64,000 bases of DNA from Fonsecaea monophora (taxonomy: Eukaryota; Ascomycota; Eurotiomycetes; Chaetothyriales; Herpotrichiellaceae). The notes beneath the pieces were generated by a model. That model saw only the letters and a program-made list of their open reading frames with translations, was not told the origin of the DNA and made no database searches. Where the stretch lies: contig NW_019173952.1 in the NCBI RefSeq assembly GCF_001642475.1, forward strand, positions 124,001 to 188,000. The letters are read 5' to 3'. Position 1 is the first letter of the stretch. Each line of letters opens with the position of its first letter. The translations under genes and the position numbers were made by a program. Below are positions 34,953 through 45,306 of the stretch, in pieces.

Positions 34953-36911
34953 TCACTTCTTCCCTTTTCCCTTCTTCTTTTTGTTAGCACCTCCGGTAGA
35001 GGCTGTGACCACTGTAGCAGCACTGGGCTTCGCATCGACGTTCAACGATTCATCCACTGCGCCACCCTGCGTTCGATCATCACTCCCACCTCCTCCTCGC
35101 TTGCCTTTCTTCTTTCCCTTGGGAGGGCGATAATAGCTTCTGTCTCTCATGGGAAGCCACCGCTCGGGATCCGGTTTCTTGCTTTCATCATAGTCCTTCG
35201 GCAATCTCGATTTCCGAACACGTTTAGGTTTCAGGTTGCCACCCTCCGGAGCGCTCCGTTTCCTTGTCCGGCCTAACTGTGCTATTGTGAGGGCATTTGA
35301 CGACTGTGGGATACCGGTATTCTCCAAAAGATCGGTGTCGATATTGCGAATGAGCTCCGACGTAGCCGTCAGCTTATCAGTATCCGCCCCAGCCACAGCC
35401 TCGTCATCCCAGGCATGTGATGCCACGTAACCGGCAATTGTAGCCTTGTCGTTCGGTTGTTGCTCGCGAAGCTTGGTAAAGATATCGCATGCAAGTTTCA
35501 AATCCTCGTTGGACTGTGATTCCAACAGTGACACTCCTGCAGCGGTGAGCAAACTTGTCGGTGCATTCGATTTAGTCCGCCAATAAGATGCAGCTCTGGC
35601 AAGCTCCTGCTTGACATGTTCTTTCTGGCCTCGAGCCTTGTACAAACTGATCATAAGACTCACAAGCATAGGGTTGAATCTGATGTTTTGCTCGCCCTCA
35701 GCGACAGAGCTCTCCAGTCTCTTCAGCAATGACTCGAATAATTCGACTGCGGAGGTGATGTCTCCGCTCGCCACGTACAGCTGCACTAGGGTGATACTCA
35801 GCCCAATGTCGGTTGGCCGTTTCTCAAGTGTCGGCAATATTTTTCGGATCCCAGCTCTGCCCATTGCGTTCTGGGCATAAGCAGCTGCATTGAAAAAGGA
35901 TGCAAGTAGTGCATTGGTTGACAGAGAAGGAGAAGTGCATTCTTTGAGGGCTTTAGATGTAGACGCGACAATGCCACCGAATTTGAAAGTCTGTAGATCG
36001 ATAGTGTTTCTGTTGGATTCCAGAGGGACGCTCTGGTACGAGAAAAGCCGATCATTTGGTGGGACGTTGGGAGTCGAGTGGAAAATCTTGTGCGCGAGAA
36101 ATTGGTTGGACACAGACGAAGCCAGTAGGACATTATTCTGACCAACTGTTCGAGTCGAAAGGTCAGAGGCTTGCGCTGCGTCAATTTCACCGGCTAGGCT
36201 CTCTGCTTCTGCTGTTTTGCCCAAAGATAGCAGCACAAACAATTGCTGGATCGAAATGGGAAGGAGCTCGTCAGCCTTTTGCTGGTCTGTAAGATCATCC
36301 GAGTGTTTACACAGTTCCTTTGCCCGCTTGAGGAGAACTTCGGCCTGAGCATATTCTCCTCTCGCAATGCTACCGCATGCGGCATTATACGCGGTTTCGA
36401 AGGCTTCAAGATCTTCTCTTCCAACTCTTCGTATTGATTGGAGATCGGCAAGACCGAGCCACTGCGCTTGTGCATCGATAGCACCCTGGTTCACCTTTAG
36501 ATCATATTGCTCCGAATCGACCTTTTGACTCCGTAGGCGCTTGTATAGTTCCGAAGGAATGTTTGGGTCTTCAAGACGGTATCGGGCCTGTGCCTCGACA
36601 TGCTGTGCCCCTCTCCCCTTCACCGTTGCCGCCAAATCCGCAGCCTCTTTTAGGCGGCCAGTCTTGTACAGGGCGTAGGCATACTCGAGTTCAACCTTCT
36701 TTTTCAACCCAACAGTATCTTCAATGAATTTCACAGCATCCTCGTAACGGTCGAGTTTCAGGAGGGCGACGACTTTGACATGTTGGGTTTCCGGACCAGA
36801 GCCCTTTGAGGACTTCAATGCTTTGTTACATTCCGTGAGAATCTGCTCATGGTCTTCGAGGGTTGACTTTTTGAGGAGGGAGGACAGAGTGGAGGGAAGT
36901 GAGGCGGACAT
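34953..36911 (-). CDS. SRP72: Signal recognition particle subunit SRP72
   Basis: Intronless 652-residue protein. The N-terminal 500 residues are TPR-like helical repeats (for example VVALLKLDRYEDAVKFIED and YALYKTGRLKEAADLAA). The C-terminus holds the conserved SRP72 RNA-binding segment: RKSRLPKDYD followed by KPDPERWLPMRDRSYYR, then a lysine-rich tail. SRP72 binds SRP68 and 7S RNA and helps target ribosomes making secretory proteins to the ER. The start at 36911 (MSASLPSTLSSLLKKS) fits the family and gives a length close to yeast Srp72 (640 aa); an in-frame ATG at 37001 would add 30 unlikely residues. It is divergent from the ribonuclease gene. Confidence 0.93.
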   Translation of the reverse strand: MSASLPSTLSSLLKKSTLEDHEQILTECNKALKSSKGSGPETQHVKVVALLKLDRYEDAVKFIEDTVGLKKKVELEYAYALYKTGRLKEAADLAATVKGRGAQHVEAQARYRLEDPNIPSELYKRLRSQKVDSEQYDLKVNQGAIDAQAQWLGLADLQSIRRVGREDLEAFETAYNAACGSIARGEYAQAEVLLKRAKELCKHSDDLTDQQKADELLPISIQQLFVLLSLGKTAEAESLAGEIDAAQASDLSTRTVGQNNVLLASSVSNQFLAHKIFHSTPNVPPNDRLFSYQSVPLESNRNTIDLQTFKFGGIVASTSKALKECTSPSLSTNALLASFFNAAAYAQNAMGRAGIRKILPTLEKRPTDIGLSITLVQLYVASGDITSAVELFESLLKRLESSVAEGEQNIRFNPMLVSLMISLYKARGQKEHVKQELARAASYWRTKSNAPTSLLTAAGVSLLESQSNEDLKLACDIFTKLREQQPNDKATIAGYVASHAWDDEAVAGADTDKLTATSELIRNIDTDLLENTGIPQSSNALTIAQLGRTRKRSAPEGGNLKPKRVRKSRLPKDYDESKKPDPERWLPMRDRSYYRPPKGKKKGKRGGGGSDDRTQGGAVDESLNVDAKPSAATVVTASTGGANKKKKGKGKK

Positions 36912-37467
36912 GCCGCTGGTGAATAGGACTGAGGTAACCAAGTTTCTATCGCATGCCTCGTGATGGCCAAGAAGGGGACATCTAGTCAAGGAGAAGGGCA
37001 ATACATCTTCTGTTAATGAGAGGTGGCTCGTTTCTCTAGAGGTTGAGCGAATGGACTCTATCGTGGGGCCAAACTTGTCCTGTGAAAATGCCAGTGAATT
37101 TCACCCCACACAATCATTTCCCCAAATTCCTCAATCAGAAAGTTGCCCTCTGAGAAGACGAGCACACGACTCTCTTGACGGAGCCCTATTAGCTACTATT
37201 GAGGTAGGAAGAATGTCTGGGAGACAAGGCGCTCAAATACGCCATCAAAGAAAGATGCCGTGATAGAGTGCGCAGTGTGCAGTGCGCCCAATGATCAAGT
37301 TTGAGTGCCGCCATTTTCTATTTCGTCAATCGGTCGAACTGTGTTTGCCTTTCTATGACTCTTACAAGTTCAAAAGATCTTCAACGGGTTTCTCTTCCCT
37401 CTAACTCTTGCAGCAAACAAGTCACCTTGAGTATTGCAGTGAATCGCAGCCTCTGATTCTCAAGTGA
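36912..37467. promoter_or_regulatory. Divergent promoter, SRP72 / PARN-like
   Basis: Spacer of 556 bp between divergent housekeeping genes. No TATA box or known element is recognised, and short frames inside are not protein-like. Confidence 0.5.
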
Positions 37468-39660
37468 ATGTCCACCTTCTTCCACAGTCTGTTTGGTCTA
37501 TACAACAAAGTTTTATGTCGCCCCGTCAAGCTGCTACATGCCCCTGTCTCGCCGCGCGGTCCGTTCTCTCGAACCTTGTCATATGCCATGGATATCAACA
37601 GTGGCAACTTCTCAGAAGAAGTCCTCAAAATTATTCAGCATGTCGCCGACAGCCGTTTCATCGCCCTTGATCTGGAGTTCTCGGGTGTCTCTGGAAGGAG
37701 GCCTGGGGGTCGCTCGGGCAAGCTTGATTTACACGAGTATTATCATGACCTGAGATCGGCGGCACAGATCTACCAGGTCTTACAGGTCGGTTTGACTATT
37801 GTGAGCGAGGATGTCGAGAAAGGTACGTGTTTGACCGAAATCTGAAATTCACGTCCCTGAATTCCACCTTGTGAGGGCTTGATGTATGTGAAGAGCGAAC
37901 CATAGATGTCCCTGACCCATCACCCCGCCTTTCGCAAGGATACTGAAAAGGACAACTATCTGCTGGTTTGTCGGGCTAACAATTCTAGGACGATATGAGG
38001 CGCGGCCCTATAATTTTCATCTCAGTCCACTCCCCGCCACCAAAGAATCAGTCTTTACTCGGGCATGGTCATACAACAGTGGTGGTACGATGGTAATGAG
38101 CCTGTTGGTCCTCAGCAATGGCTGACCTGACTAGCAATCTCTTTCCTGCTACGCAATGGATTTAGCATCGACAAACCCATCCTACAGGGTATTCATTATC
38201 TTTCTCGGCAAGAGGAGGATCAAGTGCGCAAGAGATTGACTGAAGACGAACAAATGAAATCGAATATATCCGACATGACACTCAAGGAAGAAGACTCACC
38301 CCTGGTAGAACATATCAAACAGTCGATTGATGAGTGGCAGACCTTACCCAAGGACAAGCAAGAAACCTATCTCAATATTCCCACAGAAGACGCCGAGGAG
38401 CCCATACCTTCCATACTGAATCGCTATCAGATTCGATTGACCCACCAGATCGTCAGGAACGAATATCCAAACCTAAAAACCCAAGGAATGGGTCATTTTG
38501 TCCAAATCACCAATCCTACATTCAAACAGCAGGCCAACGAGAGAAAAGAGCGTGAGAAAAGACGCGAGGCAGAGATAGCGAATGCTATCGGACTCCGCTG
38601 GATCTTGGAAGCCATCATCGGCGGCGACATCACTAAACTTCCACATTACTACGTGATAGCAGGGTTTCCCCCGGAAGATCAACCCAAGGACGTGCAGGCT
38701 CTTCTCAACCAGCTCCAGAAGAAATTGCAAAGCCAGTCCCGAGCTCTTGTCGGCCACAACTGCTTGACAGATGTCATGAATCTGTATCGGTGTTTCATCG
38801 GCGACCTCCCGGAGAAAGTGGAGGACTTCCGTGCAAGGCTCCAGGAACTGTTTCCCGTCATCATCGACACCAAATACGTTGCAGGTCTGGGCAGCAAGCG
38901 ATGGGCGGACACGTCCCTTAAGGCTGTTGAGAGCGACTTGGCTTCTGTGGTACTACCTGACATACATTTGCCACTCAATTTCGACCGCTATCTTTACGCT
39001 GCCAATTATCATGAGGCTGGATTCGATAGCTTTGTGACGGCTAAGATTGGGCTGAAGCTGCCTGCCAAGCTGAAAAGAGAGCAAAAGGATGTTGAATCTC
39101 TGGTCAAGGGCTCTGGTGGTATAACACAGGAGAGTGCAAGCGGTATATCGGGAAAAGGTGCCGATCAGCCAGCGAAAGAAACCAAGGCAGGACAAGATGG
39201 CCACATGCAAGGCATGACACAAACGCTCGTCAGCATCATCAAGTCTCCGGTAAGCACGGTTACATCTATCTTGACACAAACACCAGATACGGTCGACCAA
39301 GGTTCCACCATATCTATGGCAGCCAGGTCACCACCCAGTGAAATGGACCAGAAAATGGCCAGCACCAGAGTTGTTGTGGCCAGGGAGAAATCAAAGCCGG
39401 CTTTGGGGTCCAAAGGCGAGCTCCAGAAACTAAGGATAATGTCGAAGAGAGCCAACATCTTCGACATTCTTGAAGACGACGATACGGAAATCTCAGAGGA
39501 GCAACTCAAAATCAATCAACAGCGGAGAATTGCAGACTTGGTGGAACAAGGTCGACTGTTACCGAGATGGGAAGAGGATGCAGCGTTTTGGCAGCTGATC
39601 AGCAACAAGTTGCAGGCAAATGCAACCCAAGAAGGCATACTGGATCTTACGAAGCATTGA
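37468..39660 (+). CDS. PARN/CAF1-family 3' exoribonuclease (DEDDh)
   Basis: Exons 37468..37822, 37989..38084 and 38135..39660 (introns of 166 and 50 nt) give 658 residues, or 618 from the ATG at 37588. Counting from the 37588 start, the DEDDh catalytic set is visible: Asp28 and Glu30 in ALDLEFSG, Asp323 in GHNCLTD, and His403 and Asp408 in NYHEAGFDS. Exon 2 joins exon 3 as SYNSGAISFLLRNGFSIDKP, the conserved PARN segment. The family trims poly(A) or the 3' ends of small RNAs. The C-terminal 200 residues are low-complexity with a short helical end. The optional first 40 residues are rich in Arg/Ser/hydrophobics with no Asp or Glu, like a mitochondrial presequence. The exact RNA substrate is unknown. 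Confidence 0.85.
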
Positions 39661-39939
39661 ATCCCATCAATGAGTGTTTTAGTAGTCATGTAGATGCTTC
39701 GGTACTTAGGCAAGCAAGCAAGTCAGACACTGTGGCCCTTGATCCTGATGCCGAGGTTCAAGCGACCCGAAATGTGTAAATCCAAGGTCCGTGACGAAAC
39801 TCTTTATGGGGTTGATCATATTCTCCTCAACGCCGACCACCGACTTGGCCTACACTCATTCTCCAAGTAATTGCCAGCCGTGTTTCTCTAATCCATTCTT
39901 GAGCGCCCTCCTTGCTGCGTGTTCAAGAGAAAAATCGTC

Positions 39940-41433
39940 ATGTCAATAGGCACGGATTCCCAGTCAAGCTCCCGCGACCTCTCGTCGTCAATCTCGTCAC
40001 TCAACCAGTCGAGCAAGCGGACGTCATCCGAGATCTCCAAAATCTACAAGCATGCCTCTCAACTTTTTCTCACGCGCCGTTTGCTGGAGGCATACGAAGC
40101 CCTACAGCCTGTGATCACACCCTCGAGCCAAAAAAGGCCGGATGACAGCCCGGCTCTCGCACCCATCGCGACTGCGACCACCAGCCAGCGCATCAAGATC
40201 TGGAGCTTATACGTCACGCTTCTGAACTCCATCGTTGACCTTGGGTACGAAGAGGGGAGACAGGTGTTTGGGCCCAGAGAATACAAAGAGATTGTCAGGC
40301 GCGTACAGCACGGCGAGATCTGGGAGCAGGTCGTCAAGGACGGATATCAGGGCAGAGAGGGCTCGGTTGATGCGGAAGTTGTCTACAACTTGTATGGGAG
40401 CTCCTTTCCCCTGCTCCGTGTTGAACTTGACATTACTAACACGATCAAAAGGTCAAATCTCCTGCTTTCACAAGCCCCGGACCAGAAAATCAATCAATCT
40501 CGACTCGAAACCTACTTTTCGTCCTCTTCACAGCCAGATCTCGACCTCTCCGCCCACCTTGACCACGCTCTGAGCAATGGTCACCAACATTCCTCGGGAA
40601 TGAATGGTGCCAACACCCCCAAAGATCTCACTTCACGCATAAAAGTTCTCGAAATATTCACGCTACATGTGCTACCCCGAAATGGCGAATGGGATTACGC
40701 AAAGAGTTTCATTTCGAACAGTGATATCTTAGACGAGGAGAGACGGGAAGCATTCATGCAGACTCTGCAGGAACTCCAAGATGTCACGGAAAGAGAGTCT
40801 AGTCTTGAGGTTGCGGACGAAGACGTCTTCGAGGATACAGAAGAAATATTCTCAAAGCAGGAAGGAACCGGCACTGATGATAAAACAATGGAAACGGTTT
40901 CTCCGTCGCAAAGTGGTGCGTCCAAACACCAAAGGACGAGTAGCGAGGTTGACTACGGGATCGAACGAGCACATCCCAACGGCGGTACCCATACAGCAGC
41001 AACCAAGGACCAAACAGCAGCTATTGCCTCCTCGCCCATGACCAGCCTTCCTCCTCAACCCGTTCCAAATCCACGGTCGCCCCCACCGCCTGGTCCTCCG
41101 AGTTCATCAATACAGGGCCGCACCCACTTCTCGCCTCCTGCACAAACTCCCCGCCGTCCAGCCAGCCGAAAGAATTCCAAAGCTTCCTCACAGAATGCAC
41201 TAACGGCACAAGCCCGTGAGCTCTTCCTCGCTCTATCGAATCTAGTCCGCAATCTCGCCACAACCCTTCAGAAGAATCCTACGGCAATGCTGCGATTCCT
41301 CCTTTTTGTTCTAGCGTTTGTGATGGCATTTTCTCAGAGGCAGATTCGCGAGAAGACGCGAGAAGCAGTGAGGCGGGCATGGGAAAAGTTGCGGGGAACT
41401 CTTGGGATGGGGGTCAAGGTCAGCTATATTTGA
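39940..41433 (+). CDS. PEX26-like tail-anchored peroxin
   Basis: Predicted 477-residue protein from exons 39940..40391 and 40452..41433. The 60-nt intron (GTATGG donor, TACTAAC branch site, AAAAG acceptor) is a multiple of three and open, so an unspliced reading would add 20 residues. The N-terminal helical region (SQLFLTRRLLEAYEALQPVI, then IKIWSLYVTLLNSIVDLG) and the FTLHVLPRNGEWDYAKSFI block match what I recall of fungal peroxin-26. A Pro/Ser-rich linker leads to one hydrophobic segment near the end (LRFLLFVLAFVMAF) followed by basic residues, as in a tail anchor. PEX26/Pex15 recruits the Pex1-Pex6 ATPase to recycle the import receptor. The family is poorly conserved, so the name is moderately sure. 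Confidence 0.65.
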   Translation: MSIGTDSQSSSRDLSSSISSLNQSSKRTSSEISKIYKHASQLFLTRRLLEAYEALQPVITPSSQKRPDDSPALAPIATATTSQRIKIWSLYVTLLNSIVDLGYEEGRQVFGPREYKEIVRRVQHGEIWEQVVKDGYQGREGSVDAEVVYNLYGSSFPLLRVELDITNTIKRSNLLLSQAPDQKINQSRLETYFSSSSQPDLDLSAHLDHALSNGHQHSSGMNGANTPKDLTSRIKVLEIFTLHVLPRNGEWDYAKSFISNSDILDEERREAFMQTLQELQDVTERESSLEVADEDVFEDTEEIFSKQEGTGTDDKTMETVSPSQSGASKHQRTSSEVDYGIERAHPNGGTHTAATKDQTAAIASSPMTSLPPQPVPNPRSPPPPGPPSSSIQGRTHFSPPAQTPRRPASRKNSKASSQNALTAQARELFLALSNLVRNLATTLQKNPTAMLRFLLFVLAFVMAFSQRQIREKTREAVRRAWEKLRGTLGMGVKVSYI

Positions 41434-42060
41434 GGAGGGGGTTCAAAAGCGAAAAGACTCAGAAGACTGAAGAAGTATACTATAATGGAAACGGGAAGAG
41501 ACAAGCGCCACAGATCAAGGCTATGAAACCTGGACAAATGGTGGGCTGGGTTTTGGGAGATTTCTTCTAGGAGGGTGGTGCACACTGGATGCATTCTCCT
41601 CCTCCTTCTTTACCGCGGGTATATCGCGCGTTTCTCATCATCAGCATAGGGTGGTGTACATACATGTTACTGTGGTGGCTTTCCCAGTACTCGATAGTTC
41701 GCCTGTCAAACTATGTTGTGATTCGAATGACCAGGCTGCTATGATGTGACGTGATGTGACGGGACTGGTATGTATGTATGTAGTTTTACTCGGTACTCGG
41801 TATTCGATGCAAGTACTCGTACCTCTTGCTCTGTTTTTTCCGTGCAACATGTCACATTATCGAAACGAGGGATAGGGACATTGTAAATATACATGTACAT
41901 TGTATTCGACAAGAAAAACCCCAGGGATTTCGAAACCCTTCCTCCCAGAAACCCAACGGTAGCCCCTAGAAGATCCCCCTCCCGTCAGAATGAGTTAAAT
42001 CTTTGCATCATCACAACCGCTACCAGCAGGCTCCTTCTTGCGCATCCCATCGTTACCACC
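41434..42060. other. Intergenic spacer
   Basis: 627 bp after the PEX26-like gene. It includes a short direct repeat (GATGTGACGT GATGTGACG near 41742-41760) and GTATGTATG/TACTCG words. No gene is supported. Confidence 0.5.
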
Positions 42061-42258
42061 ATGTCACACTGTCCGCCGTCCAGCACAGGTCAACAGGCGG
42101 GCCCCTCCTTTGCTGCGTCCTGGTCACCACACGGCCCGGGAACCATAGCTAGCCAGCATTACACTTGGGTTACGAACTACAAGAATAACCCCAGGCGCTC
42201 TGAAAGCGACAGAGTCAAGTGGGAAAAACAAGGCAAAGAGCAGCAGAAGGCTAGATAG
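42061..42258 (+). CDS. Possible small protein, 65 residues
   Basis: Short frame that starts at an ATG in good context (ACCACCATGT) and reads MSHCPPSSTGQQAGPSF..., with a charged C-terminus (SDRVKWEKQGKEQQKAR). It ends 44 bp before the stop of the converging oxidoreductase gene. The composition (Ser/Pro/Gly start, Lys/Glu/Gln end) is protein-like but no family is recognised. It could be the last exon of a longer transcript or chance. Confidence 0.35.
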   Translation: MSHCPPSSTGQQAGPSFAASWSPHGPGTIASQHYTWVTNYKNNPRRSESDRVKWEKQGKEQQKAR

Positions 42259-42301
42259 TCATCCGAAAAGCGTAAACACCTTGCAGTCCCGTGGACATGT
42301 T

Positions 42302-43612
42302 CTACTTGCTCCCCACATCACCAATTTGCTGTACTCCGATCTGAACGCCTGCCTTCTCCAGCCGCTCGAGGTAATTGTCGCCCAGGCAACTCGGCGTCAA
42401 GAATCCCGCACCGTGGCTCTTCTTAATCTCTTCCTCCTTTGTCAAGATGACCATGGCGGCCTCGCTGATCAACAGGGCGGTGAGAGCATAGATTCCACCC
42501 TCATACCGGAAACTGGCCAAAGCCTTGCGTTGGTTCTTGGCGAGCTGCTCGGCGACGGCGACGGCGCGGAGTTCTAGAACATCGCCCTTGGTTGATTCCT
42601 TTGTCGGGCCTGAGCCTGGTTTGTAAGCGGCGAACAGTTTCAAGATGGCTCGCGTAGGGGGAAACGCAAGCATCAAGACCAAGACAGTGACGGCGATGTG
42701 AATCAACACGCCGACCAAGGGACTTGCCACCGCCATGTACTCCTCGTACGTGAAATTGAAGCCGTAGAAGTAAGGCGTCAAGCCAGCGGAGCGGTGGACT
42801 ATGGCCTCGTTGGGCTTGGCGGTGATGGAAGTCGTCAAGTGGCCCAGGCGTGGGTACTTCCAGACACCCGTAAGTTTCTGCAGACCAGTGCGTGCGTACG
42901 TGTTTGGTTCGGGGTTGCGTGGGTAGATGGTATCCTTGGTGTAGGGCCGTAGCTGGGAAGGAGACAGAACAAAGGGGTCGCTAAGACACTGCCTCATCAC
43001 CTTCGCAGGATAGTGGTCGGCCAATCCCAAACCAGTGGCCAAGGTGCCGCCACTAGGTCCAGAGGACTTCAACTCGTGCACCGAGGCGACCATGTCCATG
43101 ACACCGCAATCCCAGACTTTGCGGATCAAACGAGTGGCTATATAGGCAACCAGGTCGGACGGTGCCGATTCAACGCCTACTTCGGGAATGATGATGGCTC
43201 CGGTTTTCTTGGCCGTATCGTCGTACTTGACAATGATATCGCGAACCCATGGAGTCTCGCCAGTCACGTCAAGATAGTGTGTTCCCTGTTGAGCACATGC
43301 TTCGACCACGGGAGTCGAGTAGAGGTGGTAAGGTCCCACGGCATTCAAGAGCACCTTGGTCTTCTTGACCAGAGGAGTCAATTCAGGGGAGGTCAAGCTG
43401 GCCACAGTGATGATGTCGGGAGAGTTGCGCGTCGAATTCAGGGACTTCAGCTCACTGACCAAGGACTGGAGTTTGGATTGATTGCGTCCAGCCACGGCCC
43501 ATGTGATGTTGGTGGGAAGGTTGGTCGTGATGTACTCGGCAATCAGTTTGCCAGTGTAGCCCGTAGCCCCCAGGAGGATAATGTCATATTGACGACTGGC
43601 AGCAGCAGCCAT
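42302..43612 (-). CDS. Saccharopine-dehydrogenase-like oxidoreductase (SCCPDH type)
   Basis: Intronless 436-residue protein. It begins with a Rossmann-type nucleotide site (DIILLGATGYTGKL) followed by WAVAGRNQSKL and LLNAVGPYHLYSTPVVEAC, hallmarks of the saccharopine-dehydrogenase-like (SCCPDH / trans-acting enoyl reductase) family. A hydrophobic segment near residues 307-327 (LVGVLIHIAVTVLVLMLAF) suggests membrane or lipid-droplet contact, as known for SCCPDH. Despite the family name, lysine metabolism is not implied. The start at 43612 (ATGGCTGCTGCTGCC) has a good context; the same frame stays open 117 codons further upstream, but that part does not look like protein. Confidence 0.88.
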   Translation of the reverse strand: MAAAASRQYDIILLGATGYTGKLIAEYITTNLPTNITWAVAGRNQSKLQSLVSELKSLNSTRNSPDIITVASLTSPELTPLVKKTKVLLNAVGPYHLYSTPVVEACAQQGTHYLDVTGETPWVRDIIVKYDDTAKKTGAIIIPEVGVESAPSDLVAYIATRLIRKVWDCGVMDMVASVHELKSSGPSGGTLATGLGLADHYPAKVMRQCLSDPFVLSPSQLRPYTKDTIYPRNPEPNTYARTGLQKLTGVWKYPRLGHLTTSITAKPNEAIVHRSAGLTPYFYGFNFTYEEYMAVASPLVGVLIHIAVTVLVLMLAFPPTRAILKLFAAYKPGSGPTKESTKGDVLELRAVAVAEQLAKNQRKALASFRYEGGIYALTALLISEAAMVILTKEEEIKKSHGAGFLTPSCLGDNYLERLEKAGVQIGVQQIGDVGSK

Positions 43613-44905
43613 TGTGAGGCGAGGTGATCCGTCTGGATGTGGAAAAAAGGAGGTAGAGACAGACACGCAGCCGTCCCGGGAAGTGAGAGGGAGAAGTGCA
43701 GGTACTTTAAGGAACGTGGAGAAGAAAAGAATACAAGAAGTGGAATCAAAATAAAACAGAGTCTCGACAGCGCCAGCAATGGTCAGCAATTGAGATATTC
43801 GTTGGATGGATACAGTGTAGAAATGAAGGCCAAGGTGTCGTCTTTTTTGGGGGGTTGATGGGAGGGAGGGACAGAGGAGTAGAAGCGGGACCCACGAGTC
43901 CACCACGCTAAAGACGCGAATGGAGCTGAACCAACGTGCGAATAGAGACCACAAAGCGATCAAGGTCGTTAAACAGAGAACACAGACTGAGGGTTTTGGG
44001 GCCTTTGAGACGGGCAGGGCGTTAGTCTTTTAGCTCGATTGGTTGCCCAGCCGAGCACTAATGGCGGGATTAAACGTGGCTGGAGCTGGGCGTTGGCTAG
44101 GTACTCCGACCCCCAATCAATGTAATCAGGGTGAACGCAGCGCGCTGTGCTAAGTATCTACAAAGCCTATTTCCCCTTACTGCCTTATACCTAGGTAAGG
44201 TGCCTAACTACCTATACGAGGCACATTAGGGGCTGCCTTTGCGTAGGTACCTGGGCACCTACCTTACCTAGTACCTACTGTGGTGGAAAACACTAGTGTG
44301 CGCCCAGAGAAGGGGGGGGGCCTTGCTTGCTGGGAGCCTCTCACTCTAGGCGGGAGCGATACGGAGTCCTGCCCCCAACACAAGGATATTTTTGGCATCT
44401 CCTAATAGGCTTGTCAGGAGTCAGAATGTCCGGGACCAATGCACATGCAGCATCACAGTTATACAAAATTTGCTTGTCGGAAGGAGTCCTGGACGTCCAC
44501 ACATACTGTGCACACCACGCGCAGAGGGGTACACACCAAAACTCATGGGACTTTCCCCGTATTACTTGTTATGTGTTCAAAATTCTCCACCATTTAGAGA
44601 AGGTGGAATGATATGTGGCATGAATAATAGTTTCCAGTGTTCCAGATATGGGTCGTGAATCCCTCTGGCTCCTACTACCCCTACAACCCCTGATGGGCGA
44701 ATTTGATGTGAACCCCGGGCTGACTCAGCGGGGGTGCTGGTTTTCACGTGATAAGATGTCACAACCACTCCATGCCAAGCCACTAGGCGGTCAAACCGCA
44801 CGGTGAAACCCTTTGAACTTTTTGTAAACTTGTGCAAATTGCGCGATCCAACAACGACATTTCCAGTTCACCTACTCATTCAATCCTTCGTCCACCACAG
44901 CCAAC
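43613..44905. promoter_or_regulatory. Divergent promoter, oxidoreductase / eL43
   Basis: 1.29-kb spacer between divergent genes. From 44186 to 44280 it carries a cluster of CTAGGTA/TACCTAG words. Near the eL43 gene there is a perfect TGACTCA at 44722-44728 (Gcn4/CPC1-type site) and CACGTG at 44746-44751 overlapping a GATAAG word, 155-185 bp before the ATG. Short frames in the middle are not protein-like. Confidence 0.55.
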
Positions 44906-45306
44906 ATGACGAAGCGCACAAAGAGTAAGTCGAATATTACCTTCCAATTCTCGCAGAGAGGGGTGACTGATTTTCTGCAGAGGTCGGCGTGACCGGCAAG
45001 TACGGCACTCGTTATGGTGCATCCCTCCGTAAACAAGTCAAGAAGATGGAAATCACCCAACACGCGCGGTACATCTGCACCTTCTGCGGCAAGAACACTG
45101 TCAAGAGACAAGCGGTCGGAATCTGGAATTGCAAAGGTTGCAAGAAGACTGTGGCTGGAGGCGCATGGACGGTTTCGTAAGTCCAAGAGGAGGGTCACAC
45201 ACTGAATTGGACGAAATTTTCTAACCACTCTCAACCTCTCAGAACTCCTGCTGCGGCTGCCACCAGATCAACTATTCGACGACTGAGGGAAATTGCGGAG
45301 GTGTAA
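44906..45306 (+). CDS. RPL43: 60S ribosomal protein eL43 (L37a/L43)
   Basis: Three exons: 44906..44924 (19 nt), 44981..45176 and 45243..45306, with introns of 56 and 66 nt. The 92-residue product has exactly the family length. It starts MTKRTKKVGVTGKYGTRYGA and contains the zinc ribbon Cys39-x2-Cys42 ... Cys57-x2-Cys60 (CTFCGK and CKGCKK). It is a structural protein of the large ribosomal subunit. The tiny first exon with an early intron is typical of fungal ribosomal-protein genes. Confidence 0.97.

Noticed and set aside
43013..43627. 204-codon plus-strand frame
   Set aside because: It is the antisense shadow of the oxidoreductase gene, whose own frame has clear Rossmann and family motifs.
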